From Sandaracinobacteroides sp031425455 (lineage in GTDB: Bacteria > Pseudomonadota > Alphaproteobacteria > Sphingomonadales > Sphingomonadaceae), in the NCBI GenBank assembly GCA_031425455.1, contig JANPJJ010000151.1:1-31217 (forward strand): a stretch of DNA of 31,217 nt, written 5' to 3'. Numbering within the stretch: the stretch's first letter is position 1; each line of letters opens with the position of its first letter. The notes below the pieces were generated by a model that saw only the letters and a list, made by a program, of their open reading frames with translations, did not search any database and had not been told where the DNA came from. The position numbers were made by a program, and so were the translations under genes. Below are positions 1-9,137 of the stretch, in pieces.

Positions 1-2830
1 TCGATCACATAATTGCCCGCCGACAGCGTGCCGAGCGCGATGCCGTAGCTGCCGACATCCTCGCCCGCCGCCCGCGCCAGGCTGCCGCCTAGCGCGCTCG
101 CCACCGTGTCGCCGCCGACCAGCCCCGTGGTGATGAAGGCCAGCGCCGGGTCGGCGTCGCCATAAACCTTGCCGCCGGCCAGCGCGGCGATCGACAGCGC
201 CGCGGGTGAAATGCGGAATGTGCCCGGCGTGTAGGCGATCACATAATTCGCCCCCGCCGCGAGCGAGCCCTGCGCGATCGCATAGTCGCCGACAGTCTCG
301 CCGGATGCGCGCGCCAGCCCCCCCGACAGAATCGAGGCGCCGTCACCCAGCCGGAAGCCGGTCGCGGCGAACGGCAGCGGCGCAGGATCGGCCGCGCCAT
401 AGACCTTGCCGCTATCAGCAGCCGTCACGCTCAGCGTGGCCGGCGTGATCCGGTAGGTGCCGGGGCGGTAATCGAACACATAATTGGCGGCCCCCAGGCT
501 GCCCTGCGTGATCGCATAGCCGCCTACCGCCTCGCCCGCGTCCCGCGCCAGCGCGCCCGTCAGCACCGTCGCATCGTCGGCGAATCTGAAGCCCGAGGCG
601 GTGAAGCCGAGGGCGCCCGGATCGGGCAGGCCATATTCGCGCGCGCCGTCGGCTGCGGTTACCACCAGCAGCGCCGGATCGATCTCCAGCGTTCCGGGCT
701 GGAAGGCGAAGCTGTAGCCATAGGCGGCAAGCGTGCCTTGCGTGATCGCATAGAGGCCCACGCCTTCGCCGGCCACCCGGCCCAGCGCGCCGGAGAAAAC
801 CGACGGGTCGTCGCCGGGCGCAAACCCGGTGGCGGTGAAGGTGAACAGCGGATCGGCATCGCCGTAGGTCTTGCTCTGGTCGAGCGCGGTGACGCTGAGC
901 CCGCGCGCCAGGATCGAGAAGGTGGCCGGATCGAAGCTCAGCGCATAATTGCCGGTCGAGGCCAAGGCGCCGGGCAGAATCGCAAAGTCGCCCAGCAGCT
1001 CGCCCGAAGCCCGCGCCAGCGCCCCCGTCAACGCGGTCGCGGCCGTGTCGCCCAGCCGGAACGCACCGGTGGTGAAAGCGAAGCTCGCCGGGTCGGCTGC
1101 CTTGTAGAGCTTGGACGCGTCGGCCGGCGTGATCCGGAGCGGCGCCGGCGTGATGGCGAAATTGGCGGCGGTATAGGCGATCGCGTAGTTTGCGCCCCCC
1201 AGGCTGCCCTGGCCGATCGCGTAAAGGCCGACATTTTCGCCCGGCGCGCGCGCCAGCCCGCCAGTCAGCACGGCGGCGTCCTCGCCGAACTGGAACCCGC
1301 TCGCGGCGAAGGTGAGCGCCGGGTCGGCAAGGCCATATTCGCGGCTCTGCGCATCGGCCGCCACCAGCAGCAGGGCTGGATCGATCGTCAGCTTGGCGCC
1401 AGTGAACAGAATCGCATAATTGCTGTTCGCCAGGCCGCCCTGCACGATGTCGTACAGGCCGACCGCTTCGCCCGGCGTACGGCCGAGGCTTCCCGTCAGC
1501 GAAGCGTCCGTATCGCCCAGCCTGAAACCGGTCGCCGTGAAGGCGAAAGCGGGGTCGGCCGCGCCATAGGTCTTCAGCGCTGCATCGGCGACCAGCGTCA
1601 GCGGCGCCGGAGTGATGGTGAAATCGGCGCTGGTGAAGGCCAGCACATAGTTGCCGCCCCCCGACAGCGATCCGACGTTCGTGGCGTAAGACCCCCCCGC
1701 CACCGTCTCCCCGGCGGCACGCGACAGGGACCCGGTCAGGATCGAGGGGTCGTCGCCCAACCGGAAGCCGGTGGCGCTGAAGGCCAGCAGCGGGTCGGCA
1801 TCGCCATAGACCTTCGTGCCGCCGAGCGAGCCAATCGAAAGCGCCGCCGGGCTGATCGTGAAGTCGGCGCCGGTAAAGGCCAGCGTATAGTTGCTGTCGG
1901 CAGCAAGCGTGCCGGCGATGATCGCATAGGGCGACCCGGTAACGCTTTCGCCGGGCGAGCGCACGAGGCCGCCCGACAGCACGGTCGCTGCCGTATCGGC
2001 GAACTGGAAGCCACTCGCCGCGAAAGTCAGCGCCGGATCGACCGTGCCATAGGTCTTGCCCGTCGGGTCGGCGATGACGGCAAGGCTGGCCGGCGTGATG
2101 CTGAGGTCGGCCGAGGTGAAGGCCACAGCGTAATTGCTGTTGGCGGCAAGCGTGCCCTGCCCGATCGCATAGGGTCCGCCGGCCACCGTCTCGCCGGCGG
2201 TGCGCGCCAGGCCGCCGGTCAGCACCGTCGCCGCGCTATCGGCAAAGCGGAAACCCGTCGCGCTGAACCCGAACGTCGGGTCGGCGCTGCCATAGACTTT
2301 CGTGCCGGGAAGCGCCGCAATCGCCAGTGCAGCCGGCGTGATGGTGAAATCGGCGCCGACGAAGCTCAGCACATAGTTGCTGCCGACGGCGAGCGGTCCC
2401 GCGCCGATCGCATAGGGCGAGCCGGCGACCGCCTCCCCGGCGGCGCGGGCGAGCGCGCCCGAAACCACCAGCGCTTCGGTGTCCCCGGCGACCAGGCCCG
2501 ACACCGCATAGGAGAGCGCCGGGTCGGCATCGCCATAGATTTTGGAAAGGGCATGGGCGCTGACCGTCAGCGTGGCCGCCATCACCGTCAGCGCGCCGGG
2601 GACAAAGGCCAGCAGATAGCCCTGGTCCGATGCGGTCGCGGCAACGCTTGTCGCATAGCTGCCGACCGGCGCCGCCACCGGGAAGCCTGGGCTGCCCACC
2701 GTGGGGCCGGTCGCAAGCGCGTCGGCCAGCAGGTCGCCGGCGATCAGCCCGGCCGTGGTGAAGCCGATCCCGGGATCGCCGGCGCCATAGGTCTTGCTGC
2801 CGGTTCCCGCCGTCAGCGTCAGGGTCGGCA
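1..2830 (-). repeat. Array of 12 tandem MBG (YGX-type) domain repeats
   Basis: On the minus strand a unit of about 230-255 bp (77-85 residues) recurs, each opening with a K(V/T/I)YG- or REYG-like motif followed by (A/G)DP and closing with a G-(D/L)YAI-(A/T)QG-x-L-x-NY segment. The YG-like motifs lie near 165, 397, 630, 860, 1098, 1330, 1562, 1801, 2046, 2287, 2530 and 2785. The unit near 1098 reads KLYK and has lost the glycine. The units are divergent at DNA level, so this is an old protein-domain expansion rather than a recent satellite. MBG domains form the stalk of many bacterial surface proteins. More units are likely beyond the left edge, because the frame stays open and in register. 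Confidence 0.85.
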
Positions 2831-5783
2831 CCAGGCTGAAGATCCGGCGATTGCCGGTTTGCGAAATGCCGCCGGGCGGGTTGGCCGTGAAGGTGCGGCC
2901 ATAAAGATTGTAGTTCGAGGCGCCCGGGCTGCCGCCGCTATCCACCAGCGGGCTCTGCGAATAGGTCAGCCAGCGCCCCGCCGGGGCCGAAAGCACGCTG
3001 CCGCCCGCCAGATTGTCGAACCGGGTTCCGGCTACCAGCACCAGCGGGGTGCCCGCCGCCGACATGGCGACCGTGCTGCCGATGGTGAAGACATCGCCGG
3101 CAATCGCCGTAAAGCTGGTGCCCGCCACCGGCCCCAGCAGCGACACGTCCCCGCTGCCCGAGGTGGTGATGGCGACCGGCACCGTCGCGGTCAGGCTGCT
3201 GCCCGAAGTCAGGACATAGTTGTTACCGCTCGCCAGCGTGAGCACCGGCGAGACCGAGACGGCATAGGCCCCCGTCATGGTGGTGGTTGCGGTGCTGTCG
3301 AACCGGCCGGCGATGGTGCCGGTGGTCACCGTCGTCGTCAGCGTCGCGCCGCGCGCCGTGATCCCGGCGTTGCTACCCGTCCCGCTCGTTATCTGCAGCC
3401 CGGCCGCCACAATCCCGATCGGCCCAGCCCCCAGCAGGTCGGCGAAGTTGTCGGTTGCGGTGGCACCGGCGGCGACGATTGCATTCCGGCCCGCCGTGAT
3501 GCCGATCGTGCCGGTGTCGGTCAGCCGCCCGAACCGAATCCAGCCGCCCGCCGTGCCCGACCCGGCAATGCGTACATCACGCCCGGCGCTCACGGTGATC
3601 GGCCCGCCTGCGGCATAAATCTGGCTGTTGTTGAAAAGGCTGCCCGAGGTCTTGCGCAGGTCGACATCGCCCGCAACGCCGGGCGCCGAAAAGATGAGCG
3701 CGCCGCCGGTGGTGCGGATTGTGCGATTGGCGTTTCCGCCCATGACGATCCCGGCACCGCGCCCGAAAAAACTGAGGTTGCCCGTGCCCGTCACCTGCAC
3801 ATTGCTGTTGATGGCCAGGGTCGCGGCGGCATCGAAGACGGTATTGCCGGCGCCCGCCACGGCGACGGCGCCGCCGATCGTGAGCGCGGCGCCCGATGTC
3901 ACCGACAGGGAGCCGCCACCGGACATATTGATCGCCGAGCTGGTGACATTGCCGCCGGCGGCCAGCGTCAGGGCGCCACCCCCCGACGCCGTGGTCGTGG
4001 CTCCCCCCGTCAGCGTGCCCGCGGTCGCCCGCAACAGGACCGCGCCGGTGCCCGTCGAGCTGATATTGGCCGACTGGGTGAAGTTGGTGGCGGCCGTGAT
4101 CGAGAGCGGACCGTTCACCACGGAGACGAGCTTGGTGACGGCGATGTTGCGCCCGGCCCCAAGCGTGATGGCCCCGGTCCCGTTGCCTGTGATCGCTGCC
4201 GCCGCTGCGACCCCGAACCCGATGTCGCGCCCCGCCGTCAACGTCAGCCCGCCGCTGCCCTGGGTCCGTAGCAGCTCGTTTACGACGATGTCGCGGTCTG
4301 CAACCAGCGCCAGTGACCCGGCGCCGCTCCAGTTGACCGCGCTGGAAACAGTGATGTCGCCGTTCATCGTGGAGCCGGGGCTCGTCGTCGTCACGGTGAC
4401 ATTGCTGCCGGCATTCAGCGCGCCGACCAGCGACAGCGCATTGACGTTATAGACGGTGGCGCCGGTGGGCGGGTTGATGGTGTAGCTCGGTGCGTAGGGT
4501 GAGCTCAGTGTAAATCCACCGGTCGAAATCGCCACGTCGCGCGGGTCGAGCAGCCACTGCCCATTGCCGACATGAACCCGCCCGCTGTCGATCCCGAGCG
4601 CGCCTTTGGACGAGGTCTCGACGAACCCGCCGCCCCGGGCGCCGTCCGCCCGGATGGTTCCGTCGAACCGGGTGACTGCCGTCGACCACAGGATCACCTC
4701 GCCGCCGCGACCGTCCCGGCTTCCGGCGTCGATCACCGCGCCGTCGACGATGTTGACCGTTTCGGCTGCCGCCAGCGACACCGGGCCGGGCTCGAAGATG
4801 CCGCCCTGGCGTGCGCCGCCTATGCGGATGGTGCCGCCGTCCCCGGTCGATCCGGTGGCGACAATCCGCGCCGCCGGGCCCACGCCGACCGCAGACGCCG
4901 TCATGTCGATGGAGCCGCCCCGCCCTCCCGACGCGTCGAGCGTGCCCGACACCGAGACGATACCCGAACCGATCAGCCGGATATCGCCGCCGACGGTCTC
5001 GCTGCCGGTCGCGCGCACCACGCCGCCGGTGTCTGCGGCCAGCGCATAGACATTTCCGCCGACGGCGCGCAGCTCGGCCGAAGCCGCCTCGATCCGGCCG
5101 CTGGTGGTAACATCGCCGGCCGCGCCCGACACATGTTCGATGTGGATCCGGCTGTCACCGGCCGCATCGCGCAGCACCACCCGCCCGGCTGCGATCAGCC
5201 GGGCAGCGCCGCCCGCCCTGAGGCTGCCGCCATTGTCGACCACCGCACCGATCAGCACGGCATCGCCGCCCGCCAGGATCTCCCCGGCGTTGCGGACCGA
5301 CCCGCCGGTCCCGTCCAGCAGCAGCGTTCCGTCGGCCATGAACCGGGTCGCATCGGCCGGCCGGGTCGAGGCGACGAAATACCCGCCGGTCTGCACCCGA
5401 CCGCCCGGCCCCACCAGGATTCCGGCCGGGTTTATCAGGAACAGGCTGCCGCTCGCGCTGAGCTGCCCGGCGATGCTGCTGGGGTCGCCGGAGATCACCC
5501 GGTTCAAGGTGGCGCCGCTGCCATTGGCGAAATGCACCCGCCCGCCGGCGCCGATGGAAAAGCCCTGCCAGTCGATGATCGCGCGCGCGCTGGTCTGGTC
5601 GATGGTGAGGGTGGCGGCAGAAGGCGTCCCGATGCTGGCAAGTCCGGCGACCACCTGACCGCCGCTTGGAAGCACCGGTTCTGCCCGGGCGAGGCCGGCC
5701 GCATTCAAGGCAGCCACCAGCGCCAGCACGGATGTCTGGTTGCGGCCGGGGCTTCCGGCGTTCCGTTGCTTGGCGCTTCGCAC
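1..5783 (-). CDS. TPS-domain (filamentous haemagglutinin-like) adhesin with MBG repeats, 3' end outside window
   Basis: A very large secreted adhesin-like protein; 1927 codons lie in the window and the frame is still open at base 1. The GTG start at 5783 has a GGGGGAG ribosome site 6 bases upstream. Residues 1-34 are basic then mildly hydrophobic, ending in LARA, and could be a weak signal peptide. Residues ~36-155 are a haemagglutination-activity (TPS) domain, with GFSIGAGGRVHF at 74-85 and NPAGI at 118-122, a variant of the NPNGI motif. Residues ~155-975 are low-complexity G/A/T/S-rich repeats typical of a right-handed beta-helix. From ~980 onward come MBG domains. Family knowledge: such proteins are exported by a TpsB (FhaC-like) outer-membrane partner and act in adhesion or biofilm. 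No TpsB is visible, so it may lie beyond the left edge. The gene begins 79 bp after dgoA on the same strand. Function is inferred from domains only. Confidence 0.88.
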   Translation of the reverse strand, partial: MRSAKQRNAGSPGRNQTSVLALVAALNAAGLARAEPVLPSGGQVVAGLASIGTPSAATLTIDQTSARAIIDWQGFSIGAGGRVHFANGSGATLNRVISGDPSSIAGQLSASGSLFLINPAGILVGPGGRVQTGGYFVASTRPADATRFMADGTLLLDGTGGSVRNAGEILAGGDAVLIGAVVDNGGSLRAGGAARLIAAGRVVLRDAAGDSRIHIEHVSGAAGDVTTSGRIEAASAELRAVGGNVYALAADTGGVVRATGSETVGGDIRLIGSGIVSVSGTLDASGGRGGSIDMTASAVGVGPAARIVATGSTGDGGTIRIGGARQGGIFEPGPVSLAAAETVNIVDGAVIDAGSRDGRGGEVILWSTAVTRFDGTIRADGARGGGFVETSSKGALGIDSGRVHVGNGQWLLDPRDVAISTGGFTLSSPYAPSYTINPPTGATVYNVNALSLVGALNAGSNVTVTTTSPGSTMNGDITVSSAVNWSGAGSLALVADRDIVVNELLRTQGSGGLTLTAGRDIGFGVAAAAAITGNGTGAITLGAGRNIAVTKLVSVVNGPLSITAATNFTQSANISSTGTGAVLLRATAGTLTGGATTTASGGGALTLAAGGNVTSSAINMSGGGSLSVTSGAALTIGGAVAVAGAGNTVFDAAATLAINSNVQVTGTGNLSFFGRGAGIVMGGNANRTIRTTGGALIFSAPGVAGDVDLRKTSGSLFNNSQIYAAGGPITVSAGRDVRIAGSGTAGGWIRFGRLTDTGTIGITAGRNAIVAAGATATDNFADLLGAGPIGIVAAGLQITSGTGSNAGITARGATLTTTVTTGTIAGRFDSTATTTMTGAYAVSVSPVLTLASGNNYVLTSGSSLTATVPVAITTSGSGDVSLLGPVAGTSFTAIAGDVFTIGSTVAMSAAGTPLVLVAGTRFDNLAGGSVLSAPAGRWLTYSQSPLVDSGGSPGASNYNLYGRTFTANPPGGISQTGNRRIFSLVPTLTLTAGTGSKTYGAGDPGIGFTTAGLIAGDLLADALATGPTVGSPGFPVAAPVGSYATSVAATASDQGYLLAFVPGALTVMAATLTVSAHALSKIYGDADPALSYAVSGLVAGDTEALVVSGALARAAGEAVAGSPYAIGAGPLAVGSNYVLSFVGADFTITPAALAIAALPGTKVYGSADPTFGFSATGFRFADSAATVLTGGLARTAGETVAGGPYAIGQGTLAANSNYAVAFTSADLSITPASLAVIADPTGKTYGTVDPALTFAASGFQFADTAATVLSGGLVRSPGESVTGSPYAIIAGTLAADSNYTLAFTGADFTISPAALSIGSLGGTKVYGDADPLLAFSATGFRLGDDPSILTGSLSRAAGETVAGGSYATNVGSLSGGGNYVLAFTSADFTITPAPLTLVADAALKTYGAADPAFAFTATGFRLGDTDASLTGSLGRTPGEAVGLYDIVQGGLANSNYAILFTGAKLTIDPALLLVAADAQSREYGLADPALTFAASGFQFGEDAAVLTGGLARAPGENVGLYAIGQGSLGGANYAIAYTAANFAITPAPLRITPADASKLYKAADPASFAFTTGAFRLGDTAATALTGALARASGELLGDFAILPGALASTGNYALSFDPATFSILARGLSVTALDQSKTYGDADPLFTFTATGFAPGDDPSVFSGALGRVAGEGVGLYAITQGTLAAYGYSFAFQPGTLEIDPALLVVTAADGAREYGLPDPGALGFTASGFRFADDATVLTGALARDAGEAVGGYAITQGSLGAANYVFDYRPGTYRITPATLSVTAADSGKVYGAADPAPLPFAATGFRLGDGASILSGGLARASGETVGDYAIAQGSLAAGANYVIAYTPGTFRISPAALSIAALAGGKVYGDADPALAFITTGLVGGDTVASALGGSLARAAGEDVGSYGIALGTLSAGNYVI

Positions 5784-5862
5784 TTGTGTCTCCCCCACGG
5801 ATGCCAGCAAGCCTAACAGACCGCAGGTATGTCACAAGCCGCTTGCGGCGGGGTTGCGGCGA
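5784..5862 (-). promoter_or_regulatory. Short spacer between dgoA and the adhesin gene
   Basis: This 79-bp spacer separates the dgoA stop from the adhesin GTG. Near 5829-5850 there is a small GC-rich inverted repeat (GCCG-CAAG-CGGC) without a T-run, which is weak as a terminator. A TTGTGA hexamer with TAGGCT about 16 bases downstream is a poor promoter match. Whether the adhesin has its own promoter or is read through from the galactose operon cannot be decided from the sequence. Confidence 0.3.
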
Positions 5863-6495
5863 TCAGCCCGGGCGCAGAGCCCTTACGAAATCCTGGGCTC
5901 TCGTGCGCACCTCGGCCGCCGCCATACCGGGGGCATAGAGCGCCGACCCCAGGCCGAAGCCCGCAGCGCCGGCCTTCTGCCAAGCTTCCAGGCTGTCGGG
6001 TGTCACCCCGCCCACCGGCAGGATCCGCGTGCCGCCGGGCAGCACAGCCCGAACCGCCTTCAACACGGCGGGCGATGCGCCTTCGGCCGGGAACAGCTTC
6101 AGCGCCGCCGCGCCGGCCTTCAGCGCGACGAAGGCTTCGCTGGGCGTGGCAAAGCCCGGCACGGCCACCAGCCCGGCCTCGACTGCGGCGGCGATCACCG
6201 AGGCGTCGCTGTTGGGCGAAATCACCAGCGTGCCGCCGACATCGCGCACCGCAGCAACATCGGCCACTTCCAGCACCGTCCCGGCGCCGACCTCGGCCCG
6301 GCCCACGCACAGCCGGGCCAGGCGCCGGATGCTTTCCAGCGGCTCGGGCGAGTTCAGCGGCACTTCGATCAGCCTGAAACCGGCCGACAACAGCGCCTCG
6401 CCCACGCCTTCCACTTCGTCGGGGCGGATCCCGCGCAGGATCGCCACCAGCGGGCAGGCGGCGAAGGCCGCATCGAAGGCGTGGCGTGCAGTCAT
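5863..6495 (-). CDS. dgoA: 2-dehydro-3-deoxy-6-phosphogalactonate aldolase
   Basis: A 210-residue class I aldolase of the KDPG/KDPGal family. It splits 2-dehydro-3-deoxy-6-phosphogalactonate into pyruvate and D-glyceraldehyde-3-phosphate, the last step of De Ley-Doudoroff galactose catabolism, in the cytoplasm. The sequence shows the family landmarks: ILRGI near 19-23, E44 in LIEVPLNSP (the KDPGal-type signature), PGFATPSEA at 113-121, the Schiff-base lysine K133 in LKLFPAE, and the phosphate-binding LPVGGV loop. Its ATG overlaps the dgoK stop by 4 bases (ATGA), so the two are translationally coupled. The neighbouring kinase favours KDPGal rather than KDPG as substrate. Confidence 0.94.
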   Translation of the reverse strand: MTARHAFDAAFAACPLVAILRGIRPDEVEGVGEALLSAGFRLIEVPLNSPEPLESIRRLARLCVGRAEVGAGTVLEVADVAAVRDVGGTLVISPNSDASVIAAAVEAGLVAVPGFATPSEAFVALKAGAAALKLFPAEGASPAVLKAVRAVLPGGTRILPVGGVTPDSLEAWQKAGAAGFGLGSALYAPGMAAAEVRTRAQDFVRALRPG

Positions 6496-7385
6496 CGCGC
6501 GAAATCTCCCAGCAAGGCGCCAAGCGCGATTGCGCCGGCAGCGAAGGCGGCATGGCTGTCGACGAGATGGGGGCGGTGCCCGTTGGCGGCAACCGCAGCC
6601 GCATACAGCGCGCCGAGCTCGGCCCCGGCCAGTATATGGACCTCCCCCGGGGGCCGGGATTGCAGGCGCGCCGCGACATCGGCGCCGATCAGCAGCCCGC
6701 TGGCAAAGCTGGCGGCGTCGGCGTCGGCCCGCAGGCCCAGCAGACCGGCGGCGCGGATGCCGAACAGCGAAGCCGCAAGATCGCGCCCGCGCCCTTCCTC
6801 CACACCGGCGCGAAAAGCCGGCCCATCGCTGACCGGGGCGCCGAGCTGCGGCGCGAGGAGCCCGTGCGACCTCAGCATCGCGAACAATTCGCCGGTCATC
6901 GCGGTCACGAACCCGGTGATGCGGCCATCCTCCAGCTCGGCCCATTTGCAGTGCGTTCCGGGCTGGCTAAGCAGGGCCCGCGCCGGGACCAGCGCGGCGG
7001 CAGCGGCCCCCAGCAGCTGCACCTCCTCGCCGCGCATCACGTCGCCGCGTCCCTCGTGCAGGGTCGAAACCCCCGGCACGATCGCAGTCCGGGCATCCAC
7101 CCAAAGCAGCCCCGACACGAGCGCAGCAAGGTCGGCCGGCGCCTCGACATAGGGCGCCTGCCGCCAGCCGATGTTGGCGCCCACCATGCCGGCAAGCAGC
7201 ATCGGCAAGTCGCCGAACCTGGCGCGGATCCCGGCCGCCTCCGCCTCGAACCCGCCCGGCGGGATCGCTGTCACGCCGCGGTCGTCGCGCTCGCTCCGGA
7301 TCATCGCGCCGTTCCGGATCAGGAACACCCGGCGGTTGGTGGTTCCCCAGTCCACCGCGAGGAAAGAAGGCCCCGGCGACGACAT
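6492..7385 (-). CDS. dgoK: 2-dehydro-3-deoxygalactonokinase
   Basis: A 297-residue sugar-acid kinase of the DGOK family, which phosphorylates 2-dehydro-3-deoxy-D-galactonate at the 6-position with ATP to make the DgoA substrate. The N-terminal FLAVDWGTTNRRVFLI segment is the ASKHA-type phosphate-binding motif, followed by the family block LAGMVGANIGWRQAPY (residues ~62-77) and by SQPGTHCKWAEL. The ATG at 7385 gives the expected family N-terminus; an open frame extends far upstream but only as antisense-like sequence inside the symporter gene, so it was not used. The gene sits 8 bases after the symporter stop and overlaps dgoA by 4 bases. Confidence 0.94.
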   Translation of the reverse strand: MSSPGPSFLAVDWGTTNRRVFLIRNGAMIRSERDDRGVTAIPPGGFEAEAAGIRARFGDLPMLLAGMVGANIGWRQAPYVEAPADLAALVSGLLWVDARTAIVPGVSTLHEGRGDVMRGEEVQLLGAAAAALVPARALLSQPGTHCKWAELEDGRITGFVTAMTGELFAMLRSHGLLAPQLGAPVSDGPAFRAGVEEGRGRDLAASLFGIRAAGLLGLRADADAASFASGLLIGADVAARLQSRPPGEVHILAGAELGALYAAAVAANGHRPHLVDSHAAFAAGAIALGALLGDFAR

Positions 7386-7393
7386 CGGCAGAG

Positions 7394-8965
7394 CTACCAC
7401 CAGGTCGCGTAGAGCGCGATCAGGATCAGCACGACGGCAAGACTGCCGACGTTGAACCCGGTCGATGTGCGGTAGTCGACGCTGCGGGTGTCGATCGTGT
7501 CGGCGCCGCTTCGCGTCGGCACCAGCAACGAAACGGCGACCGCCAGCACCAGCGCCGCGATGAACACGATCGCCATCCGGTCCAGGAAGGGGATGCCGGG
7601 CAGCCAGGTGCGGAACGCCCACGACAACAGGACGGAGGCAGCGGCCGCCGACAGCGCGCCGGCTTCGTTGGCCGGCTTCCAGAACAGCCCGAGCAGGAAG
7701 ATGACGGTGATGCCGGGCGTGAAGAAGCCGGTGAACTCCTGGATGAACTGGAACGCCTGTTCCGACTGTCCCAACAGCGGCCTTGCCGCAAAAATGGCGA
7801 TCAGGATCGATACGGTCGCCGCAGCACGGCCCACGAACACCAGGTGCCGCTCCCGCGCGTCGCCGGTGCCGCTCACCCGCTTGGCATAGAGGTCGAGCGT
7901 GAAGATGGTCGCGATCGAGTTGATCTTGCTGGCGGTCGACGCGATGATCGCTGCGATCAGCGCTGCGAACACCAGTCCCAGCAACCCGCTCGGCAGCAGG
8001 CGCATCATGGTGGGATAGGCTTCGTCCGGCTTGGCGAGATCGGGGGCGAGCATGACGGCGGCAATCCCCGGCAGCACGATGATGACCGGCATCAGCAGCT
8101 TCAGAAAGGCCGCGAACATGATGCCCTTCTGGGCTTCGGGCAGGTCCTTCGCCGCAAGGGCGCGCTGGATGATATACTGGTTGAACCCCCAATAGCTGAG
8201 ATTGGCGATCCACATGCCGCCGACCAGCACGGAAATCCCGGGCAGGCTCATGTAATTCGGGTCGTCCGGCGCCAGGATCATGTTGAAATGGCCGGGGACG
8301 GCCTCCGTCAGCCGGGCGAACCCTGCCATCACGCCGGCGCCGGCGCCGATCTCCCGGAGGGTGAGGTACGAGATCACCAGCCCGCCGAACACCAGCAGTG
8401 TCACCTGCACGATATCGGTCAGCGCCACCGCCTTCAGCCCGCCCCGGATCTGGTAAACGAGCGCGAACAGCCCCAGCAGCGCCAGCGCCAGATCCTGGTC
8501 GATCCCGGCCACCTTGGTCACGGCGATGGAGCCCAGCCAGATGATCGAGGTGAGGTTCACGAAAACGTAAAGCGCGAGCCAGAACACTGCCATCAGTGTC
8601 CGGATGTTGGGCCCGTACCGCTTCTCCAGAAACTGCGGCATCGTGAAGATTTCGTTCTTCAGGAAGATCGGCAGGAAATATTTGCCCACGATCAGCAGCG
8701 TGGCCGCCGCCATCCATTCATAGGAGGCGATGGCCAGGCCGATCGCATAGCCCGATCCCGACATGCCGATGATCTGCTCGGCCGAGATGTTCGCCGCGAT
8801 CAGCGAGGCGCCGATCGCCCACCAGGGCAGGTCCTTGGAGGCGAGGAAATAGTCCGTCGTGTTGGTCTGGTGCCCGGCCTTCTGGCGCGACACATATTGC
8901 GCCAGGCCGAAGATGAAGATGAAATAGGTCGCGATCACCGCGATATCGATGGTGGCCAGATTCAA
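7394..8965 (-). CDS. Sodium/sugar symporter, SSS family (vSGLT-like galactose transporter)
   Basis: A 523-residue inner-membrane transporter with about 14 hydrophobic helices. It closely resembles the Vibrio sodium/galactose symporter: the segment NLSYWGFNQYIIQR (in the helix carrying the sugar-contact Asn and Tyr of vSGLT) is present, as are the AANISAEQIIG helix near the N-terminus and KINSIATIFTLD, a sodium-site helix. It probably imports galactose or glucose with sodium. The start is TTG at 8965, chosen because GGGGAG lies 7 bases upstream and the resulting MNLATIDI N-terminus fits the family; no ATG is available for many codons. It is the first gene of the symporter-dgoK-dgoA operon and is divergent from the GntR regulator gene. 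Confidence 0.92.
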   Translation of the reverse strand: MNLATIDIAVIATYFIFIFGLAQYVSRQKAGHQTNTTDYFLASKDLPWWAIGASLIAANISAEQIIGMSGSGYAIGLAIASYEWMAAATLLIVGKYFLPIFLKNEIFTMPQFLEKRYGPNIRTLMAVFWLALYVFVNLTSIIWLGSIAVTKVAGIDQDLALALLGLFALVYQIRGGLKAVALTDIVQVTLLVFGGLVISYLTLREIGAGAGVMAGFARLTEAVPGHFNMILAPDDPNYMSLPGISVLVGGMWIANLSYWGFNQYIIQRALAAKDLPEAQKGIMFAAFLKLLMPVIIVLPGIAAVMLAPDLAKPDEAYPTMMRLLPSGLLGLVFAALIAAIIASTASKINSIATIFTLDLYAKRVSGTGDARERHLVFVGRAAATVSILIAIFAARPLLGQSEQAFQFIQEFTGFFTPGITVIFLLGLFWKPANEAGALSAAAASVLLSWAFRTWLPGIPFLDRMAIVFIAALVLAVAVSLLVPTRSGADTIDTRSVDYRTSTGFNVGSLAVVLILIALYATWW

Positions 8966-9137
8966 AGGACAACTCCCCTCGCCGCGCCGGGCGGTCTTTA
9001 GCTCGTCCGATTTATATGATTAAACTCTATCCGATTCAGAACCTGTGTCCAGCCTTGCGCGAGGCGCCGAACACACATCGCACAGGCCGGGCACCCCACT
9101 GGCAAGCATCGCCCGTTATCCCTAGGGTAGCACATCG
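8966..9137. promoter_or_regulatory. Divergent promoter region between symporter operon and gntR-type regulator
   Basis: This 172-bp spacer has to carry promoters in both directions. Its centre (about 9009-9040) is an AT-rich island in otherwise GC-rich DNA and contains the 17-bp candidate operator listed separately. The ribosome site for the symporter (GGGGAG) lies at its left end. Toward the regulator, AGGG at 9124-9127 is the only Shine-Dalgarno-like sequence, 10 bases before the ATG. Placing the regulator promoter next to the operon it probably controls would allow autoregulation. Confidence 0.6.
9009..9025. promoter_or_regulatory. Candidate GntR operator, copy 1
   Basis: GATTTATATGATTAAAC is a 17-bp AT-rich quasi-palindrome (7+3+7, arms matching 5 of 7). 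It matches the copy upstream of the TonB receptor gene at 13 of 17 positions and the copy in the dehydratase/dehydrogenase spacer at 12 of 17. Binding by the adjacent FCD-GntR protein is an inference. Confidence 0.5.

Noticed and set aside
1..2830. Regular ~240-bp repeats considered as CRISPR or satellite DNA
   Set aside because: The period is too long, the units are divergent, and conservation is at protein level as MBG domains.
738..4271. Plus-strand open frame of 1177 codons
   Set aside because: It is antisense to the adhesin gene. Its R/G/Q-rich composition is the shadow of a GC-rich repeat array, and no domain or ribosome site supports it.
5829..5850. Inverted repeat after dgoA as a terminator
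   Set aside because: Only a 4-bp stem around a CAAG loop and no T-run.
6492..8717. 741-codon minus-strand frame extending dgoK far upstream
   Set aside because: The extra N-terminal part is the symporter gene read in another frame; the DGOK-family N-terminus begins at 7385.
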